Of a stretch of 64,000 bases of DNA, positions 22,189 to 33,425 are shown piece after piece (positions within the stretch are counted from its first letter, which is position 1; every line of letters starts with the position of its first letter). The notes under the pieces were generated by a model. The model saw only the letters and a program-made list of their open reading frames with translations, was not told the origin of the DNA and made no database searches. The position numbers and the translations under genes were made by a program. This DNA comes from Dasypus novemcinctus (taxonomy: Eukaryota > Chordata > Mammalia > Cingulata > Dasypodidae): positions 198,832,216 through 198,896,215 of the forward strand of contig NC_080673.1 of assembly GCF_030445035.2 (NCBI RefSeq), given 5' to 3'.

Positions 22189-22514
22189 AATTACAGCTAA
22201 TCAGCAACCCTCAGCCAAATTTCTTTTTCCCCAAATTTGGAGCAGTATGTTGCCTCTGTTCATTGGAACCCCTCCTAAATATGCTTGATAAAATATAAGA
22301 AATATTTTATATTTCTGTCAAACCACATGGATGATTTGATATCAAAGTGAAGAAGTCCATCTATTTGTGGGCAGAAGTGATAAGAAAGCATGCACCCAGG
22401 GGCAGAGTTCATTCTTGTACAGGCTTCAGCCTGGTGGGGCTGAGAAGGATTCAAAAGACCCCTAATCACTGAGTACTGGATTTAAATGGACCAAACCGGC
22501 AGGGATAAACCCTG
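22189..22514. other. Unclassified DNA
   Basis: Nothing recognised between the 72-codon ORF and the DAS SINE. If the ORF is part of a retroposed copy, this would be its upstream side. Confidence 0.4.
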
Positions 22515-22835
22515 ATGTTTTTTGTTTGTTTTTTTAAAGGTTTATTTTTTATTCCCCTCCCCCAAGTTGTCTGCTCTCTGTGTCCATTCGCTTTGTGTTC
22601 TTCTGTGACCACTTCTATCCTTATCAGTGGCACCAGGAATCTGTGCTTTGTTTTTTTGTTGCATCATCTTGTTGTGTTGCTCTCCATGTCTGTGGCGCCA
22701 TTCTTGGGCAGACTGCACTTTCTTTCATGCACTGCACATAAGCCAGCTCCACACGGGTCAGGGAGGCCCAGGGTTTGAACCATGGACCTCCCATGTGGTA
22801 GGCGGACGCCATATCCATTGCAGAACGGAAAGTAG
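22515..22835 (-). mobile_element. Full-length DAS-type SINE
   Basis: On the minus strand the head is tRNA-like, with the CCACATGGGAGGTCC phrase and box B GGTTCAAACCC at 22771-22781. A body of about 230 bp follows (GACACAACAAGATGATGCAAC-like phrase), then an A-rich tail around 22515-22550. The body matches the truncated copy at 60040-60245. The overlapping ORFs at 22515-22935 are SINE artefacts. Confidence 0.8.
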
Positions 22836-22984
22836 ATGCTTTATAAGCACACTTGGACATTGATGAAAACTCATTATGTTCTAGTAAATCATAAAGCAAG
22901 AAAGCCTTTGCAATTTCAAACAATAAGAATCCCAAAAACTACATTGTTTTTGCCACAACATAATTATTGGAAATAAATAATATA

Positions 22985-23200
22985 TTTGCAGTCAAATGAA
23001 TCTCACCATGTGCCAGGTACTATTCTAAGCATTATATATAAACTCACTGAGATCTCACATAACTCCAGTTTGTAGGTGATGAAACTGAAGCCAATATTGA
23101 GTATGTCTGTCCAGGGTGAGGTAGCAAGGATTCAAACATAGGTAGTTTTGCTCCAGCTTCTCTGTCTCTAACCACTCTAATTTACTACCGCTAAACTGCA
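22985..23200 (+). repeat. MIR SINE fragment
   Basis: Forward MIR phrases: CCATGTGCCAGGTACTATTC, GATGAAACTGAAGCC, a GGTAGCAAGGATTCAAAC-like region, CTAACCACTCTAAT. Confidence 0.75.
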
Positions 23201-23421
23201 GTAATGTTAAATGTTTACATTTATTAATTTTCAATACATGGGGTAATTTAAAGGGTACACAACTCTTTGTGTGCACACACATGCATCTAAATAAATGCAT
23301 GAAAACTTAAAAAAAAATTTAGACCTTTATATAAGAAAGTTCTCTACAAATGCTTCTAAAACAATATTTAGGAGGAAATATATAGTCCTAAGTGAGTGTA
23401 TTAAAAAAAAGAAGGAATATG

Positions 23422-24200
23422 AAAATTAATGAACTGTCTTATAAGTACCGCGCGCTAATCGATTGCACCTCTGGGGGTTAAGATATATCTAGGGGATCTG
23501 AATCTCTGAACTGACCATATGATAGCCAGGCCCTGAGCCTCAACAGATGTCAGCTCCTGCACTCTGGTTTATTGGATTTACCCCACTCAGCTAACATGGA
23601 GTTGAAGAATGTCAACCACCACACCAGGGAGCCAAGAGTGCCTACAACTGAAAGCAGGAGGATTGCATCCAGTATCCATGTGGAATCTAAGCCCCATCTT
23701 GACATAGATGTGGAATGGACACAACCAATCCAAGGTCCACAGGATGGAGGAATGCAGTAAGGATTAGAGTGGACTTACTGATATTCTATTCATGAACTAT
23801 TGTGGTTAGTAATCGAGAAAATGTGGCATTGGTGTGGAAAAAGTGGACATGGTGGCTGCTGGGTGCGGGGAATGGGAGGAAGAGATAAGAGGTAGAGGCA
23901 TTTTCGGGACTTGGAGTTGTCCTGGGTGGTGCTGCAGGGACAATTACCAGACATTGTAGATCCTCCCATGGCCCACTGGATGGAACGTGGGAGAGTGTGG
24001 GCTATGATGTGAACCATTGACCATGAGGTGCAGCGATGCCCAGAGATGTATTCACCAAATGCAATGGATGTGTCATGATTATGGGGGATAGTGTTGCTGT
24101 GGGGTGAGTGGTGGGATAGGGGTGGTGGGGGGTGAATGGGGACCTCATATTTTTTGAATGTAATATTTTTTAAAAATGAATTTTAAAAAATTAATGAACT
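23422..24200 (+). mobile_element. 5'-truncated L1 tail with 14-bp target duplication
   Basis: AAAATTAATGAACT occurs at 23422-23435 and again at 24187-24200. The insert between is the last 700-odd bases of the long-3'UTR L1 lineage, colinear with element-sense 8950-8300. It ends in an interrupted A-rich tail. The first 25-40 bases do not align well to the intact L1 and contain an odd CGCGCG (about 23449-23454). Confidence 0.9.
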
Positions 24201-24411
24201 AAGCTTCCAAATTTATAAGTTATAATGATAACTAAAGAGATGAAAGAAGAGAATGAAAAATACGAATCCAAATTAATGACTAGAAATCCCACACAAAAAA
24301 GTTGTGTACTCTGAAAAAAGATTAAAAATTAAGACAACCCTCTGATGAAATTAATCAAAGAAAAGGAGGGAACATACAATTCAAAATATTAGAAATGAAA
24401 AAATAGGATTG

Positions 24412-24734
24412 AAAATTAAGAGAGGTAAATGATATTGCAGGGACAGATGCTGGACATTATACATCCTGCCATAACCCACTGAATGGACTGGGATGGGAGA
24501 GTAAACTACAATATAAACTATAATGCATGTGGTACAGCAGTGCTCCAAAATGTATTCACCAAATGCAATGAATGTGCCACAATGATGAAAGAGGTTACTG
24601 ATGTGGGAGGAGTGGGTGAGGGTGTGTGGGGTATATGGGAACCTCTTATATTTTTTAATGTAACATTTTTGCAATCTATGTATCTTTAAAAAAAAGACAA
24701 CTAAAAATATTTTTAAAAAATAAAATTAAGAGAG
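24412..24734 (+). mobile_element. Short 5'-truncated L1 tail with 13-bp target duplication
   Basis: AAAATTAAGAGAG at 24412-24424 and 24722-24734 flanks about 297 bp of the L1 3' UTR end. It is close to 54745-55060 of the older full-length copy, and it ends with A-rich sequence. Confidence 0.9.
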
Positions 24735-25234
24735 ATTAGAAAAATGTTTATACTAATATATTTGAAAACTTAAGGAAATAGACAAATTGTATATTTATAC
24801 ACACATACATTTATTTCCAAAACAGTCTAAAGAAGTAATGGAAAACTGTATGATCCCATTGTTTATAAACATGAAAAAATGACAAAATAATAAAAAGAAT
24901 TCTACAGTTTAAAAATCAATAGTTAAAATATTTCCTCTAAGCAAATGCCAGGGCCTGTTTGTTTGACAAAATTCTAATCAAATTAAAAAAAAATGAACCC
25001 AATGTTGTATAAAAAACAAATATCATGAAGAAATTATGTTTCTGCCAGCAAGTCAAGATTAGTTCAACAATAGATAATATACTATTGTAATTCATTTCAT
25101 TAAAATATTAAAAAGAAAAACAATACAGTCATTTCAAGAGATGCAGATAAAATCATCCTTTATAAGCATATATTACTACTACTAATAAAAAACTAATTTA
25201 TTCATCTCAAATATCAATCATTATTAATATTATT

Positions 25235-25335
25235 AGAATAGCCAACATTTATTACTTACCATGTGCCTAGCACTATTCTAAGAAATTTGTACACACTTAT
25301 TTATTTAAATCTTGTGCAAACTTTATGAATAAGAA
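25235..25335 (+). repeat. MIR SINE fragment
   Basis: AGCCAACATTTATTACTTACC, ATGTGCCTAGCACTATTCTAA and ATTTAAATCTTGTGCAAAC form the 5' core of a MIR. Confidence 0.75.
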
Positions 25336-25344
25336 TCTGATTTA

Positions 25345-25640
25345 GGAATAAATTTTAAAAAACGAAAGAAAATATGTGTAACAATTACGAACAGGAAATA
25401 AGAGAGCCCATTCAAGGTACTGAGTCTCATCATTCACTAGGTAAATATAAAACACAAACATGTATTTTTTCACATCTACCAGACTGGCAAAATTCAAAAA
25501 TTTTTGAATGTTGAAGAGTGTGCGGATCAACAGCAAATCTAACCAACTGGACACTGAACTGTCCATTTAAACTTTTACTCGTACCACAATCCACAGCCCA
25601 GCAACTTCATTAGTAGGTGTCTACCCTAAAGAACACCACT
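25345..25640 (+). pseudogene. Ancient L1 ORF2 3' fragment
   Basis: Order of phrases resembles L1 ORF2 near its C terminus (ACCAGACTGGCAAAATTC, TGTTGAAGAGTGTGCGGATC, CCCAGCAACTTCATTAGTAG). Heavily diverged, perhaps L1ME or HAL1 class. Confidence 0.55.
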
Positions 25641-25754
25641 GTACCATGAAACCTGGACTGTGATGGCCATAGCCATACCAATACTAACTCTGGCACTGAT
25701 ACTCATACTAGCAGCTGACCTCTATACTACAGTTGTTCACAAATCTTCCTGTGC

Positions 25755-25915
25755 TTTCAGAATCTTCTGGAGGGCTCATTAAAAAGCACCTTGCTGAGCC
25801 CCAGTCCAAGAATTTCAGATTCAGTAGACCCGATGTGGGGCTGGAAAATTTGCATTTTTAGTAAGTTCCCCAATGCTGCTGAGGCTGCCTGTCCAGAGAC
25901 GACCCTTTTGAGCAT
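25755..25915 (+). repeat. MER5-type hAT DNA transposon fragment
   Basis: CTTCTGGAGGGCTCATTAAA, GCTGAGCCCCAGTCCAAGA, TTTCAGATTCAGTAG and TTTGCATTTTTAGTAAGTTC are hallmark MER5 phrases in order. Orientation label follows these phrases only. Confidence 0.7.
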
Positions 25916-26535
25916 CTATCCCTGGATAGAAAGGTGGGGAAAAGCATTTCAAGTGAAGGAAATGTTAAGCAAAGGCCTGGCCATGTGGGAAGTTTGGGCA
26001 GATTTGGAAACTAATGTAGGACCAGGTGACTAGTATAAAACGCTCTGGGTAGGAATATAGAATTAAAGGGGTCAGAGGAAAGGAGCAGGGTTGGTTCTAT
26101 TGCACAGGCTCTGATTTTCCTGGTAAAACTCTTTGTACTTTTCCCTGAGGATTATGGGAGCCACAGGAGGGCTTAAGCAGGGAGTGACAAGCTCCAATTT
26201 GTGCTTTTAAATACTTGGGAATGGATAAGGGGGAGAGAACTTGGAGCACATAGGTGGGAACTGAGGAATAATACCAAGTGTGGGAGATATTCAGGTACTG
26301 AATCAACAGGATCTGATGGCTGAATAGGGTAAAGAGGAGAGAAATAGGGTTAAGGCTAAATCCAGTTTCCAGATAACTTGGAGATGATGGTGCCATTCTC
26401 TGAAGAAAGGCTTTGGAGAAACCATTGTGGGAAAACATGCTTTTTTCAGTACTGAGACTTAAGTACTCATTGAAAGCCTTGGCAACTTTTATTCTTAAAA
26501 GCAAGAACAGCTTTCACTGAATTCCAACCAGGTAT
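25916..26535. other. Unclassified DNA
   Basis: An ORF of 135 codons (26097-26504, minus) has no recognisable domain or motif and low-complexity Leu/Ser content. I consider it chance. Confidence 0.4.
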
Positions 26536-26539
26536 TCAG

Positions 26540-26675
26540 CAGTCTTGGTTTGAACCCCAGCTCTAACACTTGTTACCTGTGTATCCCTCACTATTTACCC
26601 TAAGTCTCAGGATATTCCCAATGTCACAATACTGCTAGAAGAAGTAAATATTGTGCCTAGAACACAAGTTCATTT
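26540..26675 (-). repeat. MIR SINE fragment
   Basis: Reversed MIR: GGTTTGAACCCCAGCTCTAA, CTTGTTACCTGTGTATCCCT, AAGTCTCAGGATATTC. Confidence 0.6.
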
Positions 26676-26879
26676 AAAAGATATTGAAATTCACCTCTAA
26701 GTAGGATGCTTTCATGGGGTTTATAGTCTAGAGGGGAAATAATTTTGAAAGAAATATAGAAGGTACCATTTATAACTTCACAGCCAGCCATGAGTCACAG
26801 AAGAAACAGGAAATCAGAATGGTAGGATTGGCCAAAGATTAAACTGTCTGTTACCAAAATTTCCCAAACCGGAAGATAC

Positions 26880-26985
26880 AATCCTCAAAGGCAGAGGCTT
26901 ATTAACCTATATATCTGCTAGACCTGGAACAGCATCTATTACATAACAGGAATTCAATGGATGTTTGTGGAATGAAGTAAAATGG
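26880..26985. repeat. L2-like fragment
   Basis: GCAGAGGCTTATTAACC, CTGGAACAGCATCTATTACA and AATTCAATGGATGTTTGTGG resemble an L2 3' end. Confidence 0.45.
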
Positions 26986-27485
26986 TATACTTAGCAGTTT
27001 TCACCAGTGAAAAATGCTAATCTGGTAAGAGTGTTGTGCTGTTGGCAGGGTTGATCCATAGTGTTTTATCATATAGCTGGAAGGAGTTTGTGCTGCTTCC
27101 ATGCTCACTAACAAAATTTCAATGACCTACTTAACTTCCCAAGTCAAAATAAGGAAGTCATTGTATAAAATGCAACATATTTTACTCTAAAATACAAAGG
27201 TTCCTTCTCTAAACAAATTCCTTTTAAAATCACTAAAACATCACTATAATTTGTGGAGCAATGGAGGGCCTTGAACCACAATAAATCCTTCATACATTTG
27301 CAGAAAATGTGCATGCCTGACATTCCATTATTTTCAACCCTACTCTCATTCCTTACTGTATAGTAGTCACTATTCTGCCCTGTCACATCAGAAATCTTCT
27401 TAATTTTGCACTCACTAAACTTGCAAAAGAGTTCTACCAGAGCTGTCATTCTTATCTCCAGCAGAAACTAAATTTTGAAGAGTAG
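26986..27485. other. No recognisable feature
   Basis: Unique-looking DNA left of the old minus-strand L1. The 101-codon minus-strand ORF at 27144-27449 has no recognised motif. Confidence 0.4.
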
Positions 27486-28077
27486 TGAAGACATTTTTCC
27501 CAAGTGCTCTTTTTTCTCATTTTTTATTAAAGTTGTAGGTTTACAAAAAAATCATGCAGCTTGTAGAGTTCCCATATAGCAACTTCACATATGCAGAATT
27601 CCCTACTACTAAAAGTTTCCCTTAGTGTTATTTAACCTTTGTTAAAATTGATGAATATAATTATGCTATAGTCCATAGTTTATATTACATTTTACTTTTT
27701 GTGTTGTATTGGTCTATTTTTAAATTTTTATTCATGAAAATATATACACCCTAATATTTCCCATTTTAATCCCATTCAAACATACAATTAAGTAATATTA
27801 ATTACAGTCACAATGTTGTGCTACTATCATTACCATTACCAAAAGTTTTCCATCACCCCAAAACGAGACTCTATACCATTTAAGCATTAACTTTCCATTC
27901 CCTAAACCCACTCCAGCCCCTGATAACCTGTATACAATTTTCTGGCTATGAATTTGCATATCTAATTATATACTATCAATGAATTCATACAATATTTATA
28001 CTTTTGTGTCTGAGATATTTACTAGCATGGTTTCTTCAATGTTTACCAATGTTGTGGCATTCATCAAAACTTTGTTC

Positions 28078-28249
28078 ATACTTACCTAGCAGGGGGGATA
28101 CCGTGATCATGGAGGTGGTTTTCCCAGGGCAACGCTTATTCCTTGCACTCTGGGTGTGCCGACTCCTGCAATTTCCCCAAATGTGGGACACTCAACTGCA
28201 TAATTGCATAATTTGTGGTAGTGAGGGACTGTGTTCACACTCTCCCCTG
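28078..28249 (+). pseudogene. RNU1 pseudogene: U1 snRNA retropseudogene
   Basis: Full-length match to spliceosomal U1. It starts ATACTTACCT (the 5'-splice-site recognition end), keeps GGTTTTCCCAGGGC and the Sm-site-like region ATAATTTGTGGTAGTG, and ends TCTCCCCTG. Length is 172 nt against 164, explained by an 8-bp tandem repeat of GCATAATT near 28200-28215. Several substitutions are present. An A-rich tail (28251-28287) and a 12-bp duplication with one mismatch (AAAACTTTGTTC 28066-28077; AAAACTTTGTCC 28283-28294) show L1-mediated retroposition. With no snRNA promoter elements seen upstream in the L1 host sequence, it is presumably inactive. Confidence 0.93.
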
Positions 28250-30076
28250 GAAAAAACAAAACAAAACAAACAGACAAACAAAAAAACTTTGTCCATTTTT
28301 ACAGATGAATAATATTCCATTGTGTAAACATACCACATTTTGTTTAGTCATTCATCAGTTGACTGACACTTGAGTTGCTTCCATCTTTTGGCAACGGTGA
28401 ATAATGCCACTGTGACTATCAGAGTGCAAATATCTGTTCAAGTCCTCACTTTCAGTTCTTATGGGTACATACCTAGACATGGATTGCAAGGTCATATGGC
28501 AAGCTATGTTTAATTTTCTGAGGAAATGCCAAACGATTTCCCTTATTAGCTGCTCCATTTTACGTTTCTACCCACAAAGAATGAGTGGTCCTGTTTTTCC
28601 ACAGCCTCTATACAACACTTGTTATTTTCCTTTGTTTTTTTTTAATTTTTTAATAGTAGCTATTCTGATGGGTCTAAAATATCTCATTGTGGTTTTGATT
28701 TGCATTTCCCTAATGGCTAATGGCTTACTGATCATTTGTGTATCTTCTTTGGAGAAGTGTCTGTTCAAGACTTTTGCCCATTTTTAAATTGGATTGTTTG
28801 TTTTTTGGTTTTGAGTTGCACAGTTTCTTTACATTCTCTGAATATTAAACCATTATAAGGTGTGTGCTTTCCAAATATTTTCTTCCATTGTATAAGTTGT
28901 TATTTTACTTGTGCAATAAAGTCCTTTGATATACAATGGTTTTTAATTTTGATGAAATCTAATTTATTTCTTCTCTTGTTGCTTGTGCTTTGGTGTAAGG
29001 TCTAAGAAACCATTGCCTAACATGACTTCCTAAAGTTACTTTTCTATGTTTTCTTCTAGAAGTTTAATAGCTTGCGTTCTTATATTTAAGTCTGATCAAT
29101 TTTGAGTAAATTTTGGTATATAGTGTGAAGGAGGAGTCTACCTTCATTCTTTTCCATATGGATATCCAGTTTTCTCAACATCATTTGGTGAAAAAACTAT
29201 TCTTATTTCATTGAGTGGACTTGGCAGCCTTTGCAAAAATCAATTGGCCATATATATGAGGGTTTATTACTAAAGTTTCAGTATGATTCCATTGGTCTTT
29301 ATGTCTGTCCTTGTACTAGTACACTCTGTTCTGATTAGTGAGGTTTTACAATGAATTTTTTTAAATCAAATGTGAAGCTTCACATTTCAGTCCTCTATAT
29401 GAAGATGGTTTTGACTTTCAGGGCTCCTTATTCTTCCAAATAAATTTGATGATTGGCTTTTCCGTTTCTGCCAAGAAAGCTGCTGGAATTTTGATCAGGA
29501 TTGCATTGAATCTGTAAATTACTTTCGGTCAAATCGACATCTTAGCAATATTTTGTCTTTCAAACTATGAACAAAGGATGTCGTTCATTTATTTAGTCTT
29601 CGCTTTCTTATAGCAATATTTTATAGTTTTCCGTATACAAATCTTTTACATACTTGGTTAAATTTATTCCTAGATAATTGATGTTTTTAGTTGCTATTTT
29701 AAGTGGAATATTTTCTTGATTGTTTCTTGAGAGAGTCCATTACTAGTGTACAGAAAAATCTACTGATTTTTGAGTGTTGATCTTATATGATGCAACTTTA
29801 CTGAATTCATTTATTAGCTCAAATAGTTTTGTTGTGGATATTTCAGGATTTTCTATATATAGACCCATGTCATCTGCAAATACTGAAAGACTTATTTCTT
29901 CATTTCCAATTAGTAAGTCTTTTATATTTTTTCCTTGCCTAATTGCTCTATGTTGAATAACATTGTTGAGAGTGGGCATCCTTGTCTTATTTCCAATTGC
30001 AGGGGAGACGTTTTCAGTCTTTCAACATTAAGCACGATGTCAGCTGTGGGTTGTGCTAATGCCTTTATCATGTTAA

Positions 30077-30160
30077 GGAAGTTTCCTTCTTTTCCTGGTT
30101 TCTAAATATTTTTATCAAGGAAGTTTCCTTCTTTTCCTGGTTTCTAAATATTTTTATCAA
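30077..30160 (-). repeat. 42-bp direct tandem duplication inside the old ORF2
   Basis: GGAAGTTTCCTTCTTTTCCT begins at 30077 and again at 30119, and the two 42-bp units look identical. The multiple-of-three length repeats 14 codons of the dead ORF2. Perfect identity suggests it arose after much of the decay. Confidence 0.9.
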
Positions 30161-32479
30161 GAAAGAGTGCAGGATTTTGTCAAAAGCTTTTTCTATATGA
30201 GTCGAGATGATCATTCCATACAAATAGTTTCCAAAAGAAAACTGGGGTGTTTTACATTTTTTTATGATGACCCATTCTTTCATACCTGAGATAAATCCCA
30301 CTTGATCATGTTGTGTAAATTTTTAATATGCTGCCAGAATAGGTTTGTTAGTATTTTGTTGAGGAATTCTGCATCTATATTAATAAGAGATAGTGCTCAA
30401 AATTTTCTTTAATCATAGTATTTTTATTGGGCTTTGTTATTAAGGTGATTCAGCTTTATAAAATGAGTTAGGAAGAATTCCCTCCTCTTTAAATCTTTGA
30501 TAGAGTTAGAGCAGGATTGGTGTTAATGCTTCTTGGATGTGTAGTAAAATTCACCAGTGAAGTCACCTGGTCCAGGACTTTGCTTCCTTGGAAGGTTTTT
30601 ATTATTATTGTTATTATTATTATTATTACTGATTCAATCTCTTTACTAGTCATTGATTACTGAGTTCTTCGATTTCTTCTTGAGTCTGTTTAGGTAATTT
30701 ATGTGTTTCTAGGTATTTGTCCATTTCATCTAGATTGTCAAATTTGATGACATACAATTATTGTCTCATAATTCTGTTTATTTCAATGGGTCAGCAGTAA
30801 TAACCCCTCCCCCCTTCATTTCTAACTTTAGTCATTTTCATTTTTCTTTGTCAGTCTGGGTAAAAGTGTTCTTTTTTTTTATTTATTGATCTTTTCAAGA
30901 ACCAATTTTTAGTTTAAAGATTCTATTGTTTTTACTTCTGTATTTCATTTATGGCCCCTATAATCTTGGTACTTCTTTTCTTCTACTAACTTTTGGTTTA
31001 GTTTGTCCTGTTTTCTAGTTCCTCCACCTGTGAGGTTAGGTTTCTGAGTTGCTATTCTTCTTCTTTTTTTATGTAAGCATTTAAAGATATAAATTTCCTT
31101 TCAGCACTTCCTTTGCTGCATCCCATAAGTTCTGAAAGGTTGTGTTCATTTTTATTCACCTGAAAGTATTTCCTAGTTTCTCTTGAGACACCTTCTTTGA
31201 CTTATTGTTTACATAGGAGAGTGCTGTTTCATTTCTACGTATTTATGAATTTTCCAGTCCAGCATCTGTTACTGATTCCATTGTGATTGGAAGAGATACA
31301 TTTATGATTTCAATATTTTTTAATGTATTGAGACTTTTTGTGATTTAACATATAGTCTATTTTAGAGAATGACTCGTGTGCACTAGAGAAGAATGTGCAT
31401 TCTGCTGTTGTTGAGTAATGTGCTACATAAATATCTTCTTGGTCTAGTATCATAAATCATAGGTTTATAGTATCATTCATATCTTTCATATTCTTATTTA
31501 TCTTCTTTCTAGCTATTCTGTCCATTCTTGAATGTGGTGCATTGAAGTCTACCACTATTAATGTACAACTATCTATTTCTCCCTTCATATCTGTCAATAT
31601 TTACTTTATATATTTTCTTTCTCTTCTGCTATTTGTATATATATTTGTAATATTTATATATTCTTGTCGAGTTGACCATTTTATCAAATATAGTGTCCTT
31701 CTTTGTCCCTTATAACAATTTTTGACTTTTTGGTCTGATATTAGTATAGTTACCACAGCTTTTTTTTGGAAACTATTTGTATGGAATATTTTTCCATCCT
31801 TTTCTTTTCAACCTACTTGTGTCTTTGGATTTAAAACAAGACTCTTGGAAAAGACCATGTAATTGTTTCATGCTTTTTTATCCATTCTATCAATCTCTGT
31901 CTTTTCATTGGAGAATTTAATCCATTTACATTTAAATTAATTACTGATAATGCACAGTTTTCTTCTGCCTTTTTACTATTGGTCTTTGCAAGTCTTTTAC
32001 CTAGTTTGTCATTTAATTCCTGCATTCATTCTTATTTTCATAATTATTAGAATTCTTGAAGTATACCATTTTTATTATTTTCATTTCATTTTGTATTTAT
32101 TTTTCAGCTATTTTCTTTGTGGTTACCTGGTCCTTAATTTAGCATCCTAAATCTATAAAAATCACATTTGAGTTGATATCCAACTAAACTTCAATAGCAT
32201 ACAAAAACAGTGTTCTTATTCTCATCTGCCACCCATCTTTTTGTTGTAACTGTTACAAATTGTTTCTTCATACATTGTATGTACATACAACATCATAGAT
32301 TTACCATTGCTTCTTATACATTTTCATTTTATAAACTTAAGAAGTAAAAAATAGATTTACATATGAGATATGCAATAACAACAGTACTGGCTTTTATATT
32401 TACCTATATGGTTACTTTTAACAGAGACTTTATTCCATTATGTCACTTTCATCAACTATCTAGTGTCTTTTTGTTTCTG

Positions 32480-33425
32480 TCTTAAGAACTTCCTTTAACA
32501 TTGCTTGTAGGGCAGGTATAGTAGTGATAAAGTCTGTCAACTTTTGTTTCTCTTATAATGTCTTAATCACTTCTTCATTTGTGAAAATCAGTCTTGCCAG
32601 ATAAAAATTCTTGGTTGGCATTTGTTTTCTTTCAGTACTGTAAATATTTTGTCCCACGATTTCTTGCCACCATGATTTCTGATGAGAACTTGGTAACTAA
32701 TATTATTGGGGTTCCCCTTTACATAACATATTGATTTTCTCTTGCAGCTTTCAGAATGCCCTCCTAGTCCTTTGCATTTGACAGTTTGACCACTATATAT
32801 TTGGGTATGTATATCTTTGGGTTTACCCTGTTTGGGATTTCATGGGATTCTTTAATGTATATATCCACATCTTTCATTTAATTTGGGAAGTTTTCAGCCA
32901 CTGTTTCTTTGTATATTCCTTCTTCCCTTTTATCCCTTTTTTCTCCTTCTGGTACATACATAATGCCTATATTGATAGGCTTGATGATGCGCCACAGGTC
33001 TCTTAGGCTCTGTTCACCTTTACTTTTTTTTTTCTTTCTACTCACCAATCTGAATCATTTCAGTTGGCTTATCTTTGAGTTCACTGATACTTTCTTCTGC
33101 CAGCTCTAACCTACTTTTGAAACCATCTAAGTGTTTTTTCCTTCTAATTATTGTGGTCTTCAACCCAGGGTTTCTATTTAGATTCTTTTTAAAATTTCTC
33201 TCTTTATTGAGATTCTCATATTGTTTATTCATTTTCCTAAATATCCTTCATTTCTCATTGTTTTCATTTAGATCTTTCAGCACATAAAAAATCATGTTCT
33301 TTAAATCTTTTTTCAACGTGTCCAAAGTCTGGCATTCTTTATAGTTTCTGAAGTTTTATCTTGCTCCTTTGGCTGAACCATCACTTCCTGTGTCTTTGTT
33401 TATCTTGTAACCTTTTGTTTAACAC
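32480..33425 (-). pseudogene. ORF1 remnant of the old L1
   Basis: A coiled-coil-like frame at 33038-33232 (SRLELAEESISELKDK) and nucleotide similarity of 32480-32720 to the C-terminal part of intact ORF1 identify it. It carries stops throughout. Confidence 0.7.

Larger units (their letters stand above)
23320..25170 (+). pseudogene. Ancient L1 ORF2 remnant hosting two later L1 tails
   Basis: Nucleotide order follows L1 ORF2. The linker region (TATTAAAAAAAAGAAGGAA) comes before 23435, further linker sequence lies at 24200-24411, and reverse-transcriptase-region sequence at about 25020-25170 (GTCAAGATTAGTTCAACAA, then CATTTCAAGAGATGCAGA). The insertions at 23436-24186 and 24425-24721 split it cleanly. 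No frame remains open. Confidence 0.7.
27990..31985 (-). pseudogene. ORF2 remnant of the old L1
   Basis: The N-terminal endonuclease is recognisable near 31960-31850 ([20 protein letters not shown]). The reverse transcriptase active-site region lies near 29880-29860, with FADD read as [12 protein letters not shown] in the 29743-29979 frame. The C-terminal end lies near 28000-28800, where the U1 copy interrupts it. Many stops and shifts. A 42-bp tandem duplication lies at 30077-30160 and a (TTA)n run at 30600-30630. Confidence 0.85.

Noticed and set aside
26097-26504. 135-aa minus-strand ORF as a possible gene
   Set aside because: No domain, no splice or promoter context, low-complexity residues. 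Within chance expectation for 64 kb in six frames.
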